A stretch of DNA of 64,000 nt from Candidatus Parepulonipiscium sp. PG-Nuni2H_MBin01. Its GTDB lineage: Bacteria; Bacillota; Clostridia; Lachnospirales; Cellulosilyticaceae. Position numbers and translations under genes: made by a program. The number at the start of each line of letters is the position of its first letter. Positions within the stretch are counted from its first letter, which is position 1. Below the pieces are notes generated by a model, which saw only the letters and a program-made list of their open reading frames with translations, ran no database searches and was not told the origin of the DNA. Of the stretch, positions 55,251 through 64,000 are shown piece by piece. The stretch is from NCBI GenBank assembly GCA_001994995.1, contig MDJM01000064.1, forward strand, positions 25,232-89,231, in the 5' to 3' direction.

Positions 55251-56090
55251 ATGGATATTATGAAGTGGGTATTCAGAGGATGTGCAGCACTTACTATTGT
55301 GGCTATATCAGTAATTGGTTTCTTCATTATATTTAATGGGTTATCATTTTTTACACATACAAGTTTATGGAGTTTTTTAACAGGCCAATACTGGTTACCA
55401 TCAGGAGAAATTTTTGGGATATTCCCTATGCTAGTATCAAGCTTTTTTGCGACATTAGGTTCAGTGACAATTGGTATTTTAATAGGGGTTAGTACAGCTA
55501 TTGTATTAGTTGAATTATTACCTGCCAAATTAGCAAGTATACTTTCTAAGATGATTGATTTACTAGCAGGAATTCCATCTGTAATATACGGGTTCTTCGG
55601 TCTTATGGTTATAGTGCCACTAATTAAAAATAACTTGGGTGGCTCGGGTTTAAGTTTATTAGCAGTTATTATTATTCTTACATTTATGATACTTCCAACT
55701 ATAATTAGGATGACGGAAGTTAGTTTAAAAGCTGTACCTAGGGAATATAAAGAAGGAGCTTATGCTCTAGGAGCTACAAGACTTCAATATATATTTAAGG
55801 TTCAATTAAGAAGTGCAAAATCTGGTATAATTGCAGGTATTATGCTTGCTATCGGACGTGCTCTTGGTGAAACCATGGCTGTTATGTTAGTTGCAGGTAA
55901 TGCAGTTATAATACCAGAAAATATATTGAGTGCAGTTCGTACAGTTACTGCTAATATTGCAATGGAAATGAGTTATGCATCAGGGGTACATGAACAAGCA
56001 TTATTTGCAACGGGTCTAGTATTATTTGCAATTATTATAGGTATAAATATTTTAATGCAATGGATTGTTAGAAGATTAGATAGGGGGTAA
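55251..56090 (+). CDS. pstC: phosphate ABC transporter permease
   Basis: The 279-residue protein has six hydrophobic segments. LAGIPSVIYGFFGLMVIVPL and the EAA loop EGAYALGATRLQYIFKV with GRALGETMAVMLVAGN are typical of PstC. It forms the channel with PstA. It begins 22 nt after pstS with GGGTGG upstream and ends 5 nt before pstA. It is shorter than the ~310 residues of many PstC proteins at the N-terminus, but all core segments are present. Confidence 0.95.
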   Translation: MDIMKWVFRGCAALTIVAISVIGFFIIFNGLSFFTHTSLWSFLTGQYWLPSGEIFGIFPMLVSSFFATLGSVTIGILIGVSTAIVLVELLPAKLASILSKMIDLLAGIPSVIYGFFGLMVIVPLIKNNLGGSGLSLLAVIIILTFMILPTIIRMTEVSLKAVPREYKEGAYALGATRLQYIFKVQLRSAKSGIIAGIMLAIGRALGETMAVMLVAGNAVIIPENILSAVRTVTANIAMEMSYASGVHEQALFATGLVLFAIIIGINILMQWIVRRLDRG

Positions 56091-56095
56091 GCCGT

Positions 56096-56971
56096 ATGGA
56101 AAATGCAGGCACAGTAAATTTAGAGAAAAATGATGTAAAGATGCCTAGTGTTTCAAATCCTAGTAATAAACCGGCTGTGAAAAGTAGTACAAAAATGAAA
56201 GAAGCATTCCTATATGGATTTTTAGGTTTATCAGCTGTTATTACTGTAGGATTTTTACTATGGCTTATCGCTTATGTAATAATTAAAGGAATGGGGCATA
56301 TAGATATATCAGGGCTTATTGCACCAATCGTTACAACTATTTATATGGTTGGTATAGGTCTTGGTATTTCTGTACCTATTGGGATAGGGACTGCTATCTA
56401 CTTAAACGAGTATTCAAATGGTGGCAAATTTGTGCAAGGCATAAGATTTGCTACTGAGTGTTTAGCGGCAGTGCCTTCAATTTTATTTGGTTTGTTCGGT
56501 ATGATGTTTTTTGTTAGGATGCTAGGTTTTTCTTGGTCAATATTATCAGGTGGATTGACAATATCTATTATGATATTACCAACTGTAGTAAAAACTACTG
56601 AGGAAGCTTTGAAAACTGTGCCACAAAGTTATAGAGAAGGTTCTCTAGCGCTTGGTGCAAGTAAATTTGCAACCATTAGAAAAGTAGTATTACCAAGTGC
56701 AACGCCAGGTATTTTAACAGGAGTAGTGTTTAGTACAGGTAGAATAATTGGTGAAACAGCCGCTATTTATTTAACAGCTGGTACTGTATTCCAAATCCCT
56801 CAAAGCGTTATGTCATCAGGGAGAACATTATCTGTTCATCTATATATGTTAGCTAAAGAAGGGATTTCATTTGAACAAGCATATGGTGCAGCAATTGTAT
56901 TACTTGCAGTAGTTTTAGCACTTAACTTCTTAAGCTATTTTATTGCGAGTAGAATTGGTAAAACCAAATAA
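56096..56971 (+). CDS. pstA: phosphate ABC transporter permease
   Basis: The 291-residue protein begins with a hydrophilic, Lys/Pro/Ser-rich tail of about 35 residues, then has six membrane segments. [19 protein letters not shown] and the EAA loop [17 protein letters not shown] with [16 protein letters not shown] identify PstA. The tail is longer than usual. It lies 5 nt after pstC and 17 nt before pstB. Confidence 0.95.
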   Translation: MENAGTVNLEKNDVKMPSVSNPSNKPAVKSSTKMKEAFLYGFLGLSAVITVGFLLWLIAYVIIKGMGHIDISGLIAPIVTTIYMVGIGLGISVPIGIGTAIYLNEYSNGGKFVQGIRFATECLAAVPSILFGLFGMMFFVRMLGFSWSILSGGLTISIMILPTVVKTTEEALKTVPQSYREGSLALGASKFATIRKVVLPSATPGILTGVVFSTGRIIGETAAIYLTAGTVFQIPQSVMSSGRTLSVHLYMLAKEGISFEQAYGAAIVLLAVVLALNFLSYFIASRIGKTK

Positions 56972-56988
56972 TAGAGGAGGATATCAAA

Positions 56989-57735
56989 ATGGGTATAATT
57001 AACATTCAAGATTTATCCTTTTACTATGGCGACTTTAAAGCCTTAAAAGGTATAAATCTTGATGTAGCTGAAAAAGAAGTTTTAGCATTTATAGGTCCAT
57101 CAGGTTGTGGTAAATCAACTTTGCTAAGAATTTTAAATAGAATGAGCGACTTAACTTATGGAAGTCGTGTTGAAGGAACTATTACGTTTAAAGGCGAAGA
57201 TATTTTTAAGCTAGACCCGATTACACTAAGAAAACAAGTAGGAATGGTTTTCCAAAAACCAAATCCATTCCCAATGAGTATTTATGATAATATTTCATAT
57301 GGACCTAGAATGCAAGGTATTAAGGATAAAAAGCAATTAGACGAAATTGTGGAATCGAGTCTAAAAAAAGCTGCAATCTGGGAAGAAGTTAAAGACAAAC
57401 TAAAGAAAAGTGCGATAGGAGTTTCAGGTGGACAACAACAGCGTTTATGTATTGCACGTTCAATAGCAATGAGTCCGGAAGTTTTGCTTATGGATGAACC
57501 AACTTCAGCACTTGATCCTATTTCTACTCTTAAAATCGAAGATTTGATTAATGAGTTAAAAGAACAATACACTATTGTTATTGTTACACATAATATGCAA
57601 CAGGCTGGTAGGGTATCTGATAAAACGGCATTCTTTTTACTAGGAGACTTAATTGAAATAGGCGAAACTGGTCAAATCTTTAGTAATCCTAAGGAAAAGA
57701 AGACTGAAGAATATATCACTGGTAGATTTGGTTAA
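56989..57735 (+). CDS. pstB: phosphate ABC transporter ATPase
   Basis: The 248-residue ATPase drives phosphate uptake. It has Walker [10 protein letters not shown], the PstB-type [18 protein letters not shown], the Q-loop [17 protein letters not shown], signature [14 protein letters not shown], Walker [16 protein letters not shown] and H-loop [13 protein letters not shown]. Length is normal. The ribosome binding site is AGAGGAGG. phoU follows after 15 nt. Confidence 0.97.
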   Translation: MGIINIQDLSFYYGDFKALKGINLDVAEKEVLAFIGPSGCGKSTLLRILNRMSDLTYGSRVEGTITFKGEDIFKLDPITLRKQVGMVFQKPNPFPMSIYDNISYGPRMQGIKDKKQLDEIVESSLKKAAIWEEVKDKLKKSAIGVSGGQQQRLCIARSIAMSPEVLLMDEPTSALDPISTLKIEDLINELKEQYTIVIVTHNMQQAGRVSDKTAFFLLGDLIEIGETGQIFSNPKEKKTEEYITGRFG

Positions 57736-57750
57736 GAGAGGAGAGAAGGC

Positions 57751-58413
57751 ATGTCGCCAACAAGAACGAGTTTTAAACAAGAGCTTAATAATTTAAGACA
57801 CGATATGATTTACATGGGAGATGAGATCCAAAATATTTTAGAACTTACTTTAGATGTAATTATAGATAATGATGTGGATAAAGCCTTAGTCGTTATCAAT
57901 GGCGATGATGAAATTGATGAAATGGAGATTGCCATACAACGTCAATGTGTACTCCTTATAGCAAAAGAGCAGCCACTTGCAAAAGATTTACGCCTTATAA
58001 TGTCAATTATTAAAATTGTAACAGATATGGAGCGTATAGCTGACCAGTGCGAAGAGATTTGTCGTTATTGCTTAAAACTTAATGATAACCATCATACAGA
58101 AACCGATGCATTTAAACGACATGTTAATCAAATGGCACTTGCTATTGATAAAATGCTACGCAAAACTTTAGATAGCTTTAGAAGTAAAGATGTCGAGGCT
58201 ATGTTGGCAGTTTGTGAATACGATGACAATATTGATGCTAGATTTGCAAATATCTGGCAAGAAATTATCACTGAGATGAAAGCCGATAACGAATTTATCC
58301 CACTAGGTCCTCACTATATTATGATCATCAAATACTTAGAAAGAATAGCTGATCACACAACCAATATAGCTGAGTGGATGATATATAACATAACAGGCGA
58401 GTATACTATGTAA
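57751..58413 (+). CDS. phoU: phosphate transport regulator PhoU
   Basis: The 220-residue helical protein has the two tandem three-helix repeats of PhoU. The metal-binding segments are DDEIDEMEIAIQ with TDMERIADQCEEI, and EYDDNIDARF with YLERIADHTTNIAEW. PhoU connects the Pst transporter to PhoR and keeps the Pho response off when phosphate is plentiful. It is the last gene of the operon, followed by a terminator at 58419-58445. Confidence 0.96.
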   Translation: MSPTRTSFKQELNNLRHDMIYMGDEIQNILELTLDVIIDNDVDKALVVINGDDEIDEMEIAIQRQCVLLIAKEQPLAKDLRLIMSIIKIVTDMERIADQCEEICRYCLKLNDNHHTETDAFKRHVNQMALAIDKMLRKTLDSFRSKDVEAMLAVCEYDDNIDARFANIWQEIITEMKADNEFIPLGPHYIMIIKYLERIADHTTNIAEWMIYNITGEYTM

Positions 58414-58418
58414 ATTTT

Positions 58419-58445
58419 GGGAGATATATTTATATCTCCTTTTTG
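58419..58445 (+). terminator. Rho-independent terminator of pstSCAB-phoU
   Basis: GGAGATATA and TATATCTCC form a hairpin with a small loop, followed by TTTTT. It lies 6 nt after the phoU stop codon. Confidence 0.88.
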
Positions 58446-58541
58446 CATTTGTCAATATTATGTAATACTTGTTTTATACTATTCCCATATGTTATTATAA
58501 GGGTAGGGGGCTTTTTAAAATACTATAATAAGGAGAAAAAG

Positions 58542-60437
58542 ATGAAAAAAACAAATTTTAAATTGTACTTAAGTTCATTTATTGCAATGTGCATTGTGTG
58601 TACTGTTGTATTTACGGCTGTTTCAAAATTGCAAGCAATTGAATTAAGCCCGGCGAATAATGATGAAAATTTTTATCTGCCAACATATGATGTTATAGTA
58701 GTGGGGACTGACCCAGAAGGTATAAGCGCAGCAATTAGTAGTGCTAGAAATGGACTAAAAACATTGTTGATTGATACAAGAAATAAAGTTGGCGGCTTAT
58801 TCACATTGGGAGGTTTGAATAGTTTAGACATGAATTACTATGAACCTAATGGAAGTAGATATTCGGTACTTTTAACACAAGGAATTTTTTTAGAATTTTT
58901 AAAGGATACTGGTTCTTGGAAATCTCTAATAAATGGTAAGTATAGTCGTGATTCATTTGATGTAGTAGAAGCTGAAGCAATTTTCAATAAGATGATAGCA
59001 GCAGAATCAAATATTACACTGCAATTAGGGGTGGATTATATAGAGCCAATATTAGAGGATAACAACATAGTTGGTATAGAAGTATTTAAGCAAGATAAGA
59101 TTTACTATGTGTACTCTGAAGTGTGTATTGATGCAACACAAGATGCTGATTTAGCCGCGGCATGTGGTGTACCTTTTACAGTTGGTGCAGAAACTCTTAA
59201 TATGCCTGAACAAATGCAAGCAATAACCCAGGTATTTAAAGTAGAAAACATTGACTGGAATTTACTAGAAAAAGAAGTAAAAGCTCATGAGGATTATTAT
59301 CAAGCTTGGGTAAATAATTATTCAGTATGGGGATTTTGGCCACAACTTCAGCAATATAAACCTTTATCCTCCAATGTAAAAGTGCGAGGTCCAAATATAG
59401 GTCGTCAAAATGATGATTCGGCATTAATTAATGCAATACAAATAATAGGGTATGACCCTTTAAATATAGATCATATTGCTCAAATAAAAGAAATTGCTTT
59501 CCATGAAGTACAAAATATAGTAGAGTATATGAGAGGAACTATTCCTGGATTTGCAAAAGCTACATTTGCTGGAGTTACTGAGGAATTGTATATAAGAGAA
59601 TCACGCCATATAGAGGGAGAATATACTTTAAGTATTGTGGATGTAATGCAAAATGTAGACTTTGATGATAAAATCGCCTGGGGGAGCTATCCTGTAGATA
59701 TTCAGTCAAGTGATATGTCTAACATGGGATATGTATTGGGGGCACCAGATGCATACAGCATACCATTCCGTTGTATAGTCCCACAAACAATTGATAATTT
59801 ATTGGTAGTAGGTAGAAGTGCAAGTTATGATCCCCTTGCATTTGGGAGTGCAAGAGTTGTACCTATTGGCATGGCTGTTGCAGAAGCTGCAGGGGTAGCT
59901 GCTGCCTATGCAGTAGAAAATGATATGACATTTAGAGAAATTGCATATGATGAAGTTGCAATTAAATCTATTCAGTCAACTCTTAGAAAACAAGGGGCTT
60001 ATTTAGAAGATTTAAATCTTTCATACGAGTATAAAGGTTTAGTATCAGAACCAGCTATAAACTTTTTCTATTCTATTGGCTTCTTAAGTTCTGGATATGA
60101 TAATTATCTAGGTTTAGATGAAATAGCTAAAGAAATAACATTTTATAATGCATTAATAAATATAGATATGAGAACCCAGGTAGATTTTCCATTTAAGAAT
60201 TATGTTTATAAGAGCATAGATACCCCTATTCCTACACGTGATGTAGTCAATGTATTATGGCAAGTTTTAGGAAATGACACTCTTATCCAGTTTGAGGATA
60301 AAGTAGCGACTATGCGTTCAGAAGGTGTAGTATCAGAGCGTATGATGGATATTTTGCTAGAAAATCAACATGTGACTAAAGAAATATTGTATATTATATT
60401 ATATGAATTTTATCTATATAATCTACAATTTGTGTAA
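58542..60437 (+). CDS. membrane-anchored or exported FAD-dependent oxidoreductase
   Basis: The 631-residue protein starts MKKTNFKLYL, with AAGGAGA upstream; an open frame extends 33 codons further without a ribosome binding site. A hydrophobic segment at about 7-27 acts as a signal peptide or membrane anchor. The flavin domain starts at about residue 47: YDVIVVGTDPEGISAAIS and LIDTRNKVGGLFTLGG. It continues to VCIDATQDADLAAACG and the C-terminal LLVVGRSASYDPLAFGSARV. It fits the FAD_oxidored family (PF12831-like). The substrate is unknown. Location outside the membrane is unusual for this fold and inferred from the N-terminus. It stands between terminators as a single gene. Confidence 0.85.
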   Translation: MKKTNFKLYLSSFIAMCIVCTVVFTAVSKLQAIELSPANNDENFYLPTYDVIVVGTDPEGISAAISSARNGLKTLLIDTRNKVGGLFTLGGLNSLDMNYYEPNGSRYSVLLTQGIFLEFLKDTGSWKSLINGKYSRDSFDVVEAEAIFNKMIAAESNITLQLGVDYIEPILEDNNIVGIEVFKQDKIYYVYSEVCIDATQDADLAAACGVPFTVGAETLNMPEQMQAITQVFKVENIDWNLLEKEVKAHEDYYQAWVNNYSVWGFWPQLQQYKPLSSNVKVRGPNIGRQNDDSALINAIQIIGYDPLNIDHIAQIKEIAFHEVQNIVEYMRGTIPGFAKATFAGVTEELYIRESRHIEGEYTLSIVDVMQNVDFDDKIAWGSYPVDIQSSDMSNMGYVLGAPDAYSIPFRCIVPQTIDNLLVVGRSASYDPLAFGSARVVPIGMAVAEAAGVAAAYAVENDMTFREIAYDEVAIKSIQSTLRKQGAYLEDLNLSYEYKGLVSEPAINFFYSIGFLSSGYDNYLGLDEIAKEITFYNALINIDMRTQVDFPFKNYVYKSIDTPIPTRDVVNVLWQVLGNDTLIQFEDKVATMRSEGVVSERMMDILLENQHVTKEILYIILYEFYLYNLQFV

Positions 60438-60442
60438 TAAAT

Positions 60443-60470
60443 AAAGAGGCGATTTAAATCGCCTCTTTTC
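60443..60470 (+). terminator. Rho-independent terminator after the FAD oxidoreductase gene
   Basis: AAAGAGGCGATTT and its exact complement form a 26-nt palindrome ending in CTCTTTTC, 6 nt after the stop codon. Confidence 0.88.
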
Positions 60471-60497
60471 TTAAGGCATATATTATAAGGAGGAATA

Positions 60498-61091
60498 ATG
60501 TTTATAGCACTAGAGGGAGGGGAAGGGGTAGGTAAAACAACTATTGCTTCTATTCTTAAAAAAAAATTGGAACAAGACAAATTAGATGTGATTATTACAA
60601 GAGAACCCGGAGGTATACCTGCAGCAGAAGCTATTAGAGCTAATATTTTTGATTATAAAGTAGAGGCTAAAACTGAATTGTTACTATATTTAGCAGCTCG
60701 CAGAGAACATTTGATAAATAAAATTATTCCGAGCTTAAATAACGGTAATATTGTAATAACTGACAGGTTTTACTTAAGTACGTTAGCATATCAGGGGTAT
60801 GCGCGCGGGTTAGGTATAGATTTAGTTAGAGAACTAAATAGCTTTGTATGTGATGTATATCCAGACATAAATATATTACTAGATGCACCTGTCAAACTAG
60901 GATTATCTAGAAGAATATCCACTACTGAACTAAATCGTATTGATTTAGAAAGTTTTGAGTTTCATAATAAAGTGTATGAAGGTTATAAGATATTAGCTGA
61001 ACAAGGTAAAGATAATATTGAAATAGTTGATAGCACTCGTAGTATTGAGGATGTAGCAAGCCATGTATATCAGATAATCAAAAATCTATAA
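60498..61091 (+). CDS. tmk: thymidylate kinase
   Basis: Tmk phosphorylates dTMP to dTDP. The 197-residue protein has the P-loop EGGEGVGKTT, the REPGG motif and DRFYLSTLAYQG. The LID region with RRISTTELNRIDLES is short. Length is slightly under the usual 205-215 residues. The ribosome binding site is AAGGAGG. Its neighbours are unrelated and terminators stand on both sides. It is a nucleoside-kinase-fold protein; the DRF motif favours dTMP over dNMP kinases of other types. Confidence 0.93.
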   Translation: MFIALEGGEGVGKTTIASILKKKLEQDKLDVIITREPGGIPAAEAIRANIFDYKVEAKTELLLYLAARREHLINKIIPSLNNGNIVITDRFYLSTLAYQGYARGLGIDLVRELNSFVCDVYPDINILLDAPVKLGLSRRISTTELNRIDLESFEFHNKVYEGYKILAEQGKDNIEIVDSTRSIEDVASHVYQIIKNL

Positions 61092-61098
61092 CATAGTC

Positions 61099-61134
61099 AA
61101 ATAGGGGGGAGTCAGAGACACCTCCCTATTTTTT
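61099..61134. terminator. bidirectional terminator between tmk and the TPR gene
   Basis: AAATAGGG and CCCTATTT form the core of a hairpin extended by GGGAG/CTCCC, with a T-run on the right and A-rich flank on the left. It serves the convergent genes on both sides. Confidence 0.8.
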
Positions 61135-62021
61135 TAGTATTTTTTAGCTAGCTTAATATGTTTTTGGGCTAATCTAAAATTATCAACACGTTGATAGCAA
61201 TCTGCTAATCTCTCATGTGTCATTTTTAAATCTGTAGAATACGGCACATATCTTTTGTAATAGGCAATTGCTAAATTATAGTCTTGCTCTTCATAGTAAC
61301 AACTAGCTATAGCCTCAAGACATAATCTTTCGTCATAGCCATAATTAACAGCTAATCTAAAAGAAAGAATTGCATCTAAATATAATCCTGATAGGTACAA
61401 AATATGACCACGCTCAAGATAAGCATGTTTATCTGTAGGGAACATATTACAAACCTTATCATAATAGGCAATACTATTAGTATAATCTTTAAGTTCACTA
61501 TAACATCTGGCTTGTAATAATAATAAATCTAAGCTTATAGGTATTTGTTTAAGTGCCAATTGACTAAAATCAAGTGCTAATTTATAATTTTTATTAGCAA
61601 ATGCATGATAAGCTTGTGTGTCATATTGAACCACAGGATTTTTTAAAATTTCTTTATATAAAGTAACCAGAACTCCGGGTACTTGAGTTTCATTTAAAAT
61701 AGAAATTAACATATTTTTTGTAACTGCAAACATATCAATATACCACCCTAAAAATTTACAGAATTCAGGTAAATCAAGTTGGTCAAATAAATTTTTAAGT
61801 TGCACAGTAAAAGTTAAAATATATTGGTCATAGCACTTTGCACCATGCAAAAGTTCTAATTTTTTAGTTAGATAATCAAGTCGGTTATTACTCATAGTAA
61901 GCGCAAGGTCAATATGCAAAATAGCTTCTTTGGTATTCTGGCTAGCAAATAGATTAGTTGCGGATTTTAGAAAATCCTCAGCAGTATATGATGAAAAATC
62001 ATCAAAAATTTCTGCACCCAT
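61134..62021 (-). CDS. tetratricopeptide-repeat protein
   Basis: The 295-residue protein starts MGAEIFDDFSSYT; AAAGGAG is 8 nt upstream of this ATG, while an in-frame GTG three codons earlier is too close. Helix pairs with TPR spacing run through most of the chain: FASQNTKEAILHIDLALTM, CYSELKDYTNSIAYYDKVC, ILYLSGLYLDAILSFRLAV and CYYEEQDYNLAIAYYKRYV, the last ones most regular. It has no signal peptide or enzyme motif. TPR proteins bind other proteins; the partner is unknown. Single gene. Confidence 0.85.
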   Translation of the reverse strand: MGAEIFDDFSSYTAEDFLKSATNLFASQNTKEAILHIDLALTMSNNRLDYLTKKLELLHGAKCYDQYILTFTVQLKNLFDQLDLPEFCKFLGWYIDMFAVTKNMLISILNETQVPGVLVTLYKEILKNPVVQYDTQAYHAFANKNYKLALDFSQLALKQIPISLDLLLLQARCYSELKDYTNSIAYYDKVCNMFPTDKHAYLERGHILYLSGLYLDAILSFRLAVNYGYDERLCLEAIASCYYEEQDYNLAIAYYKRYVPYSTDLKMTHERLADCYQRVDNFRLAQKHIKLAKKY

Positions 62022-62222
62022 AATAATCACTCCTTTTATTTAATATATGTATATTGTAATCTAAAATAGGGGCTGTTACAATATATAGAATTAAATTACA
62101 ACCATTCCCTATAAAAAATATAATTGCTAATTAATATAAAAAGTAGTATTAAAAGGAGGTAATAAGATAATTATAAGAACAATATCTTAGAAATTGCTAA
62201 ATTTATATTGAAAGGATTTGCT

Positions 62223-63068
62223 ATGAATATTGAGATACAAATATTACAATACTTAGAATCAATCCGTAATCCGATTTTAGATTTTTTTATGGAAACTTTA
62301 ACTATGCTAGCTGAAAATACATTTATATTAGCTATCTTGACTATAATTTACTGGTGCCTAAATAAGAAAATAGCTATAAAAATGAGTTGGATCGTACTAT
62401 TTAATGGAGTGTTAAATGGTATGCTCAAGAATATGATTAATAAACCTCGTCCATTTGAATATGGTATCATTAAACCGTTGCATTTAGAAACAGCAACAAG
62501 TTCAGCATTTCCAAGTGGCCACACACAAACTGCAACTGCTTTCTGGGGAAGTGCTATTATAATATTTCAAAACAAAAAGGTATGGATATTAGGGGTATTA
62601 ATGAGTATAATTATTGCTGTTACACGACTATATTTAGGCGTACATTGGCCAAGTGATGTAATTGGAGGCCTACTGGCTGGAATTTTAGGAGTAGCTTTAG
62701 CGAATAAGTTGTTGAATAGTAATATTGGTTTTGAAAAACTTCATATAATAGCTATAAGTGGTGCTTTAATATTAGTGTATTTAATGCCTGTTGACGATGA
62801 CTTTGTAAATACCGTGAGTGCGTTATTTGGTCTAATAATAGGACAGTATTTTGAAGAAAGATATATAAACTTTAATCCTATAGCAGAAAGAAATATCCAA
62901 ATTAAGAAAGTAATTATTGGGTTAATCGGACTGGTAATAATATATTTTATTTTTGAAAAATTAGTAATTATATCAAAAATAACCCAAATGTGTAAGTATA
63001 TCCTTCTTATGTTATGGATAACATTAGTTGCACCATACTTTTTTAAAAAATACTGTATGCCAAAATAA
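62223..63068 (+). CDS. PAP2-type membrane phosphatase
   Basis: The 281-residue protein starts MNIEIQILQYLESIRN with AAAGGA upstream. Six or more hydrophobic segments surround the three acid phosphatase motifs: KNMINKPRP, AFPSGHTQTATAF and RLYLGVHWPSDVIGG. It should remove phosphate from a lipid such as undecaprenyl pyrophosphate or phosphatidate at the membrane. The motif layout with FMETLTMLAENT before them is that of the larger clostridial subfamily. The 201-nt upstream gap has an AAAGGAGGTAATAAG at about 62153 with no start codon after it. Confidence 0.9.
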   Translation: MNIEIQILQYLESIRNPILDFFMETLTMLAENTFILAILTIIYWCLNKKIAIKMSWIVLFNGVLNGMLKNMINKPRPFEYGIIKPLHLETATSSAFPSGHTQTATAFWGSAIIIFQNKKVWILGVLMSIIIAVTRLYLGVHWPSDVIGGLLAGILGVALANKLLNSNIGFEKLHIIAISGALILVYLMPVDDDFVNTVSALFGLIIGQYFEERYINFNPIAERNIQIKKVIIGLIGLVIIYFIFEKLVIISKITQMCKYILLMLWITLVAPYFFKKYCMPK

Positions 63069-63073
63069 AAGTA

Positions 63074-63103
63074 TTGCAAATTTTAAACATTTTATTGTAT
63101 AAT
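63074..63103 (+). promoter_or_regulatory. candidate promoter of the glyoxalase-type gene
   Basis: TTGCAA (63074-63079), an 18-nt spacer and a consensus TATAAT (63098-63103) lie 37 nt ahead of the ATG at 63141. Confidence 0.65.
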
Positions 63104-63140
63104 CTTATAGTAGAATTATACTTAAAGTTCGGAGGTACTT

Positions 63141-63530
63141 ATGGATTATAAATTATATCATGCATGTATTAGAGTATTAGATTTAGATAAGTCAATAAAA
63201 TTTTATCAAGAAGCACTTGGATTTGAAGAAGTACGTCGCAAAGATGTTCCAGAAAATAAATTTACATTAGTATTTATGAGTGATAAAAACCGTAATTTTG
63301 AAATTGAACTAACATATAATTATGATCAAGAAACACCTTATGACATAGGGAATGGATTTAGTCATTTTGCAGTATTAGTTGAAGATGTAACTACGGCTTT
63401 TGCACACCATGAGGAGTTGGGTGTAACTACTACTAAGTTATTAGATAGAGGTAAGGGATTACCTAGACTATATTTTATTTCTGATCCGGATGGTTACAAA
63501 ACAGAAGTAGTGGAAAAAATACAAGATTAG
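63141..63530 (+). CDS. lactoylglutathione lyase-like VOC family protein
   Basis: The 129-residue protein has the glyoxalase I layout of two beta-alpha-beta-beta-beta units. The start is YHACIRVLDLDKSIKFYQ, and the possible metal ligands are His8 in YHACIRV, Glu in NFEIELTYN, His in GFSHFAVLVED and Glu in YKTEVVE. This full set fits a Ni/Zn-dependent GloA acting on methylglyoxal adducts. Firmicutes often lack glutathione, so the thiol partner is uncertain. It has its own promoter, GGAGG upstream, and a terminator downstream. Confidence 0.88.
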   Translation: MDYKLYHACIRVLDLDKSIKFYQEALGFEEVRRKDVPENKFTLVFMSDKNRNFEIELTYNYDQETPYDIGNGFSHFAVLVEDVTTAFAHHEELGVTTTKLLDRGKGLPRLYFISDPDGYKTEVVEKIQD

Positions 63531-63583
63531 TAAAACATCAACTACAATAATATTACCTATCAAGGAATAATATTTTAAAATTC

Positions 63584-63621
63584 AAAAAATTGCATTAATA
63601 AAAAATTAGTGCAATTTTTTT
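63584..63621 (+). terminator. terminator after the glyoxalase-type gene
   Basis: AAAAAATTGCA and TGCAATTTTTT (with TTAAT/ATTAG extending the stem) make a hairpin ending in seven T, about 55 nt after the stop codon. Confidence 0.8.
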
Positions 63622-63714
63622 GTGGTTATTGGTATTAGCAAAGAGGAAAATAGGCATAATAGTAAAGTAAGTAATTAAAACATCAAAAAAAATGTAAAAA
63701 TTTGCACAAAAGGG

Positions 63715-63743
63715 TTGACTTATTGGATAATATAGTGCATAAT
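63715..63743 (+). promoter_or_regulatory. candidate rRNA operon promoter
   Basis: TTGACT (63715-63720), a 17-nt spacer and CATAAT (63738-63743) lie about 185 nt ahead of the 16S 5' end. The stretch 63531-63927 holds the terminator of the previous gene, this promoter and an AT-rich leader; no protein gene is seen in it. Confidence 0.65.
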
Positions 63744-63927
63744 TATAAAAGTCAGCGGGAAACAAATGCAGACATAACATTGAACATTGAAAATAAAATA
63801 GTATCAAGAATTAAAGCCAGTCGATTCATATATTTTAATAATTTTTATTAGGATATATTAATGAGTATTATAAATTGTCAGATGATAAACTCAAAATTTT
63901 AAAATTGTAAGTTATTTACAATAAATT

Positions 63928-64000
<73 letters not shown>

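Noticed and set aside
62150..62200. Small gene after the strong SD AAAGGAGGTAATAAG
   Set aside because: No ATG, GTG or TTG follows at a usable distance; the TAAGATA/TATCTTA repeat may be a hairpin, but it is too weak to call.

Overview
The window is AT-rich DNA from a Gram-positive, low-GC Clostridia bacterium, most likely Lachnospirales. The clues are the gene content (a single-chain PurL of about 1,250 residues, LL-diaminopimelate aminotransferase DapL, glnA followed by an ANTAR protein, a DUF4364 protein), strong AAGGAG-type ribosome binding sites, lipobox-type binding proteins, and the 5' end of a clostridial-looking 16S rRNA gene at the right edge. The assignment is inferred from family content, not from a database search.

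Layout. 1-4.2 kb (minus): the start of a Ser/Pro-rich protein cut by the window edge, an OmpR-type two-component pair, and two tandem YitT-family membrane proteins. 4.3-13.8 kb (minus): a purine operon, purL-purE-purC-purF-purM-purN-purD in transcription order, without purH. 14-18.3 kb (plus): an ABC-F ATPase with a degenerate second site, a 169-nt strongly structured intergenic element, an M3 oligopeptidase and a small ferredoxin protein. 18.3-34.6 kb: a nitrogen block with gltD and gltB, then dapL, dapF, pyrG, an ANTAR protein and glnA (all minus), a large Hsp70/actin-fold protein (minus), and a divergent ammonium transporter fused to a PII domain (plus). Both gltB and the amt gene have an intrinsic terminator just ahead of the ribosome binding site. 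With the neighbouring phosphorylation-dead ANTAR protein, this suggests control by antitermination.

34.7-44.1 kb (plus): clpB, then a Ugp/Mal-type ABC transporter (ATPase, two permeases, a metallo-beta-lactamase-fold protein, a binding lipoprotein). The metallo-beta-lactamase gene is interrupted near its 3' end by an ORF-less group II intron at 41554-42445. Joining the predicted exons by hand restores an in-frame 430-residue protein. This is the most unusual feature of the window.

44.1-50.6 kb (minus): an EAL protein with a degenerate GGDEF domain, pheT, pheS, a DUF4364 protein and a small unknown protein. 50.6-58.4 kb: phoB-phoR (plus), an rRNA methyltransferase gene (minus), and pstSCAB-phoU (plus) preceded by three 11-bp direct repeats typical of a Pho box. 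58.5-63.5 kb: a membrane-anchored FAD oxidoreductase, tmk, a TPR protein (minus), a PAP2 phosphatase and a glyoxalase-type protein. 63.5-64 kb: an rRNA promoter and the first ~73 nt of 16S rRNA.

Most of the window is ordinary core chromosome. The items worth follow-up are the intron, the putative nitrogen attenuators, a possible SD-masking leader on clpB, and the unexplained structured element at 15702-15870.
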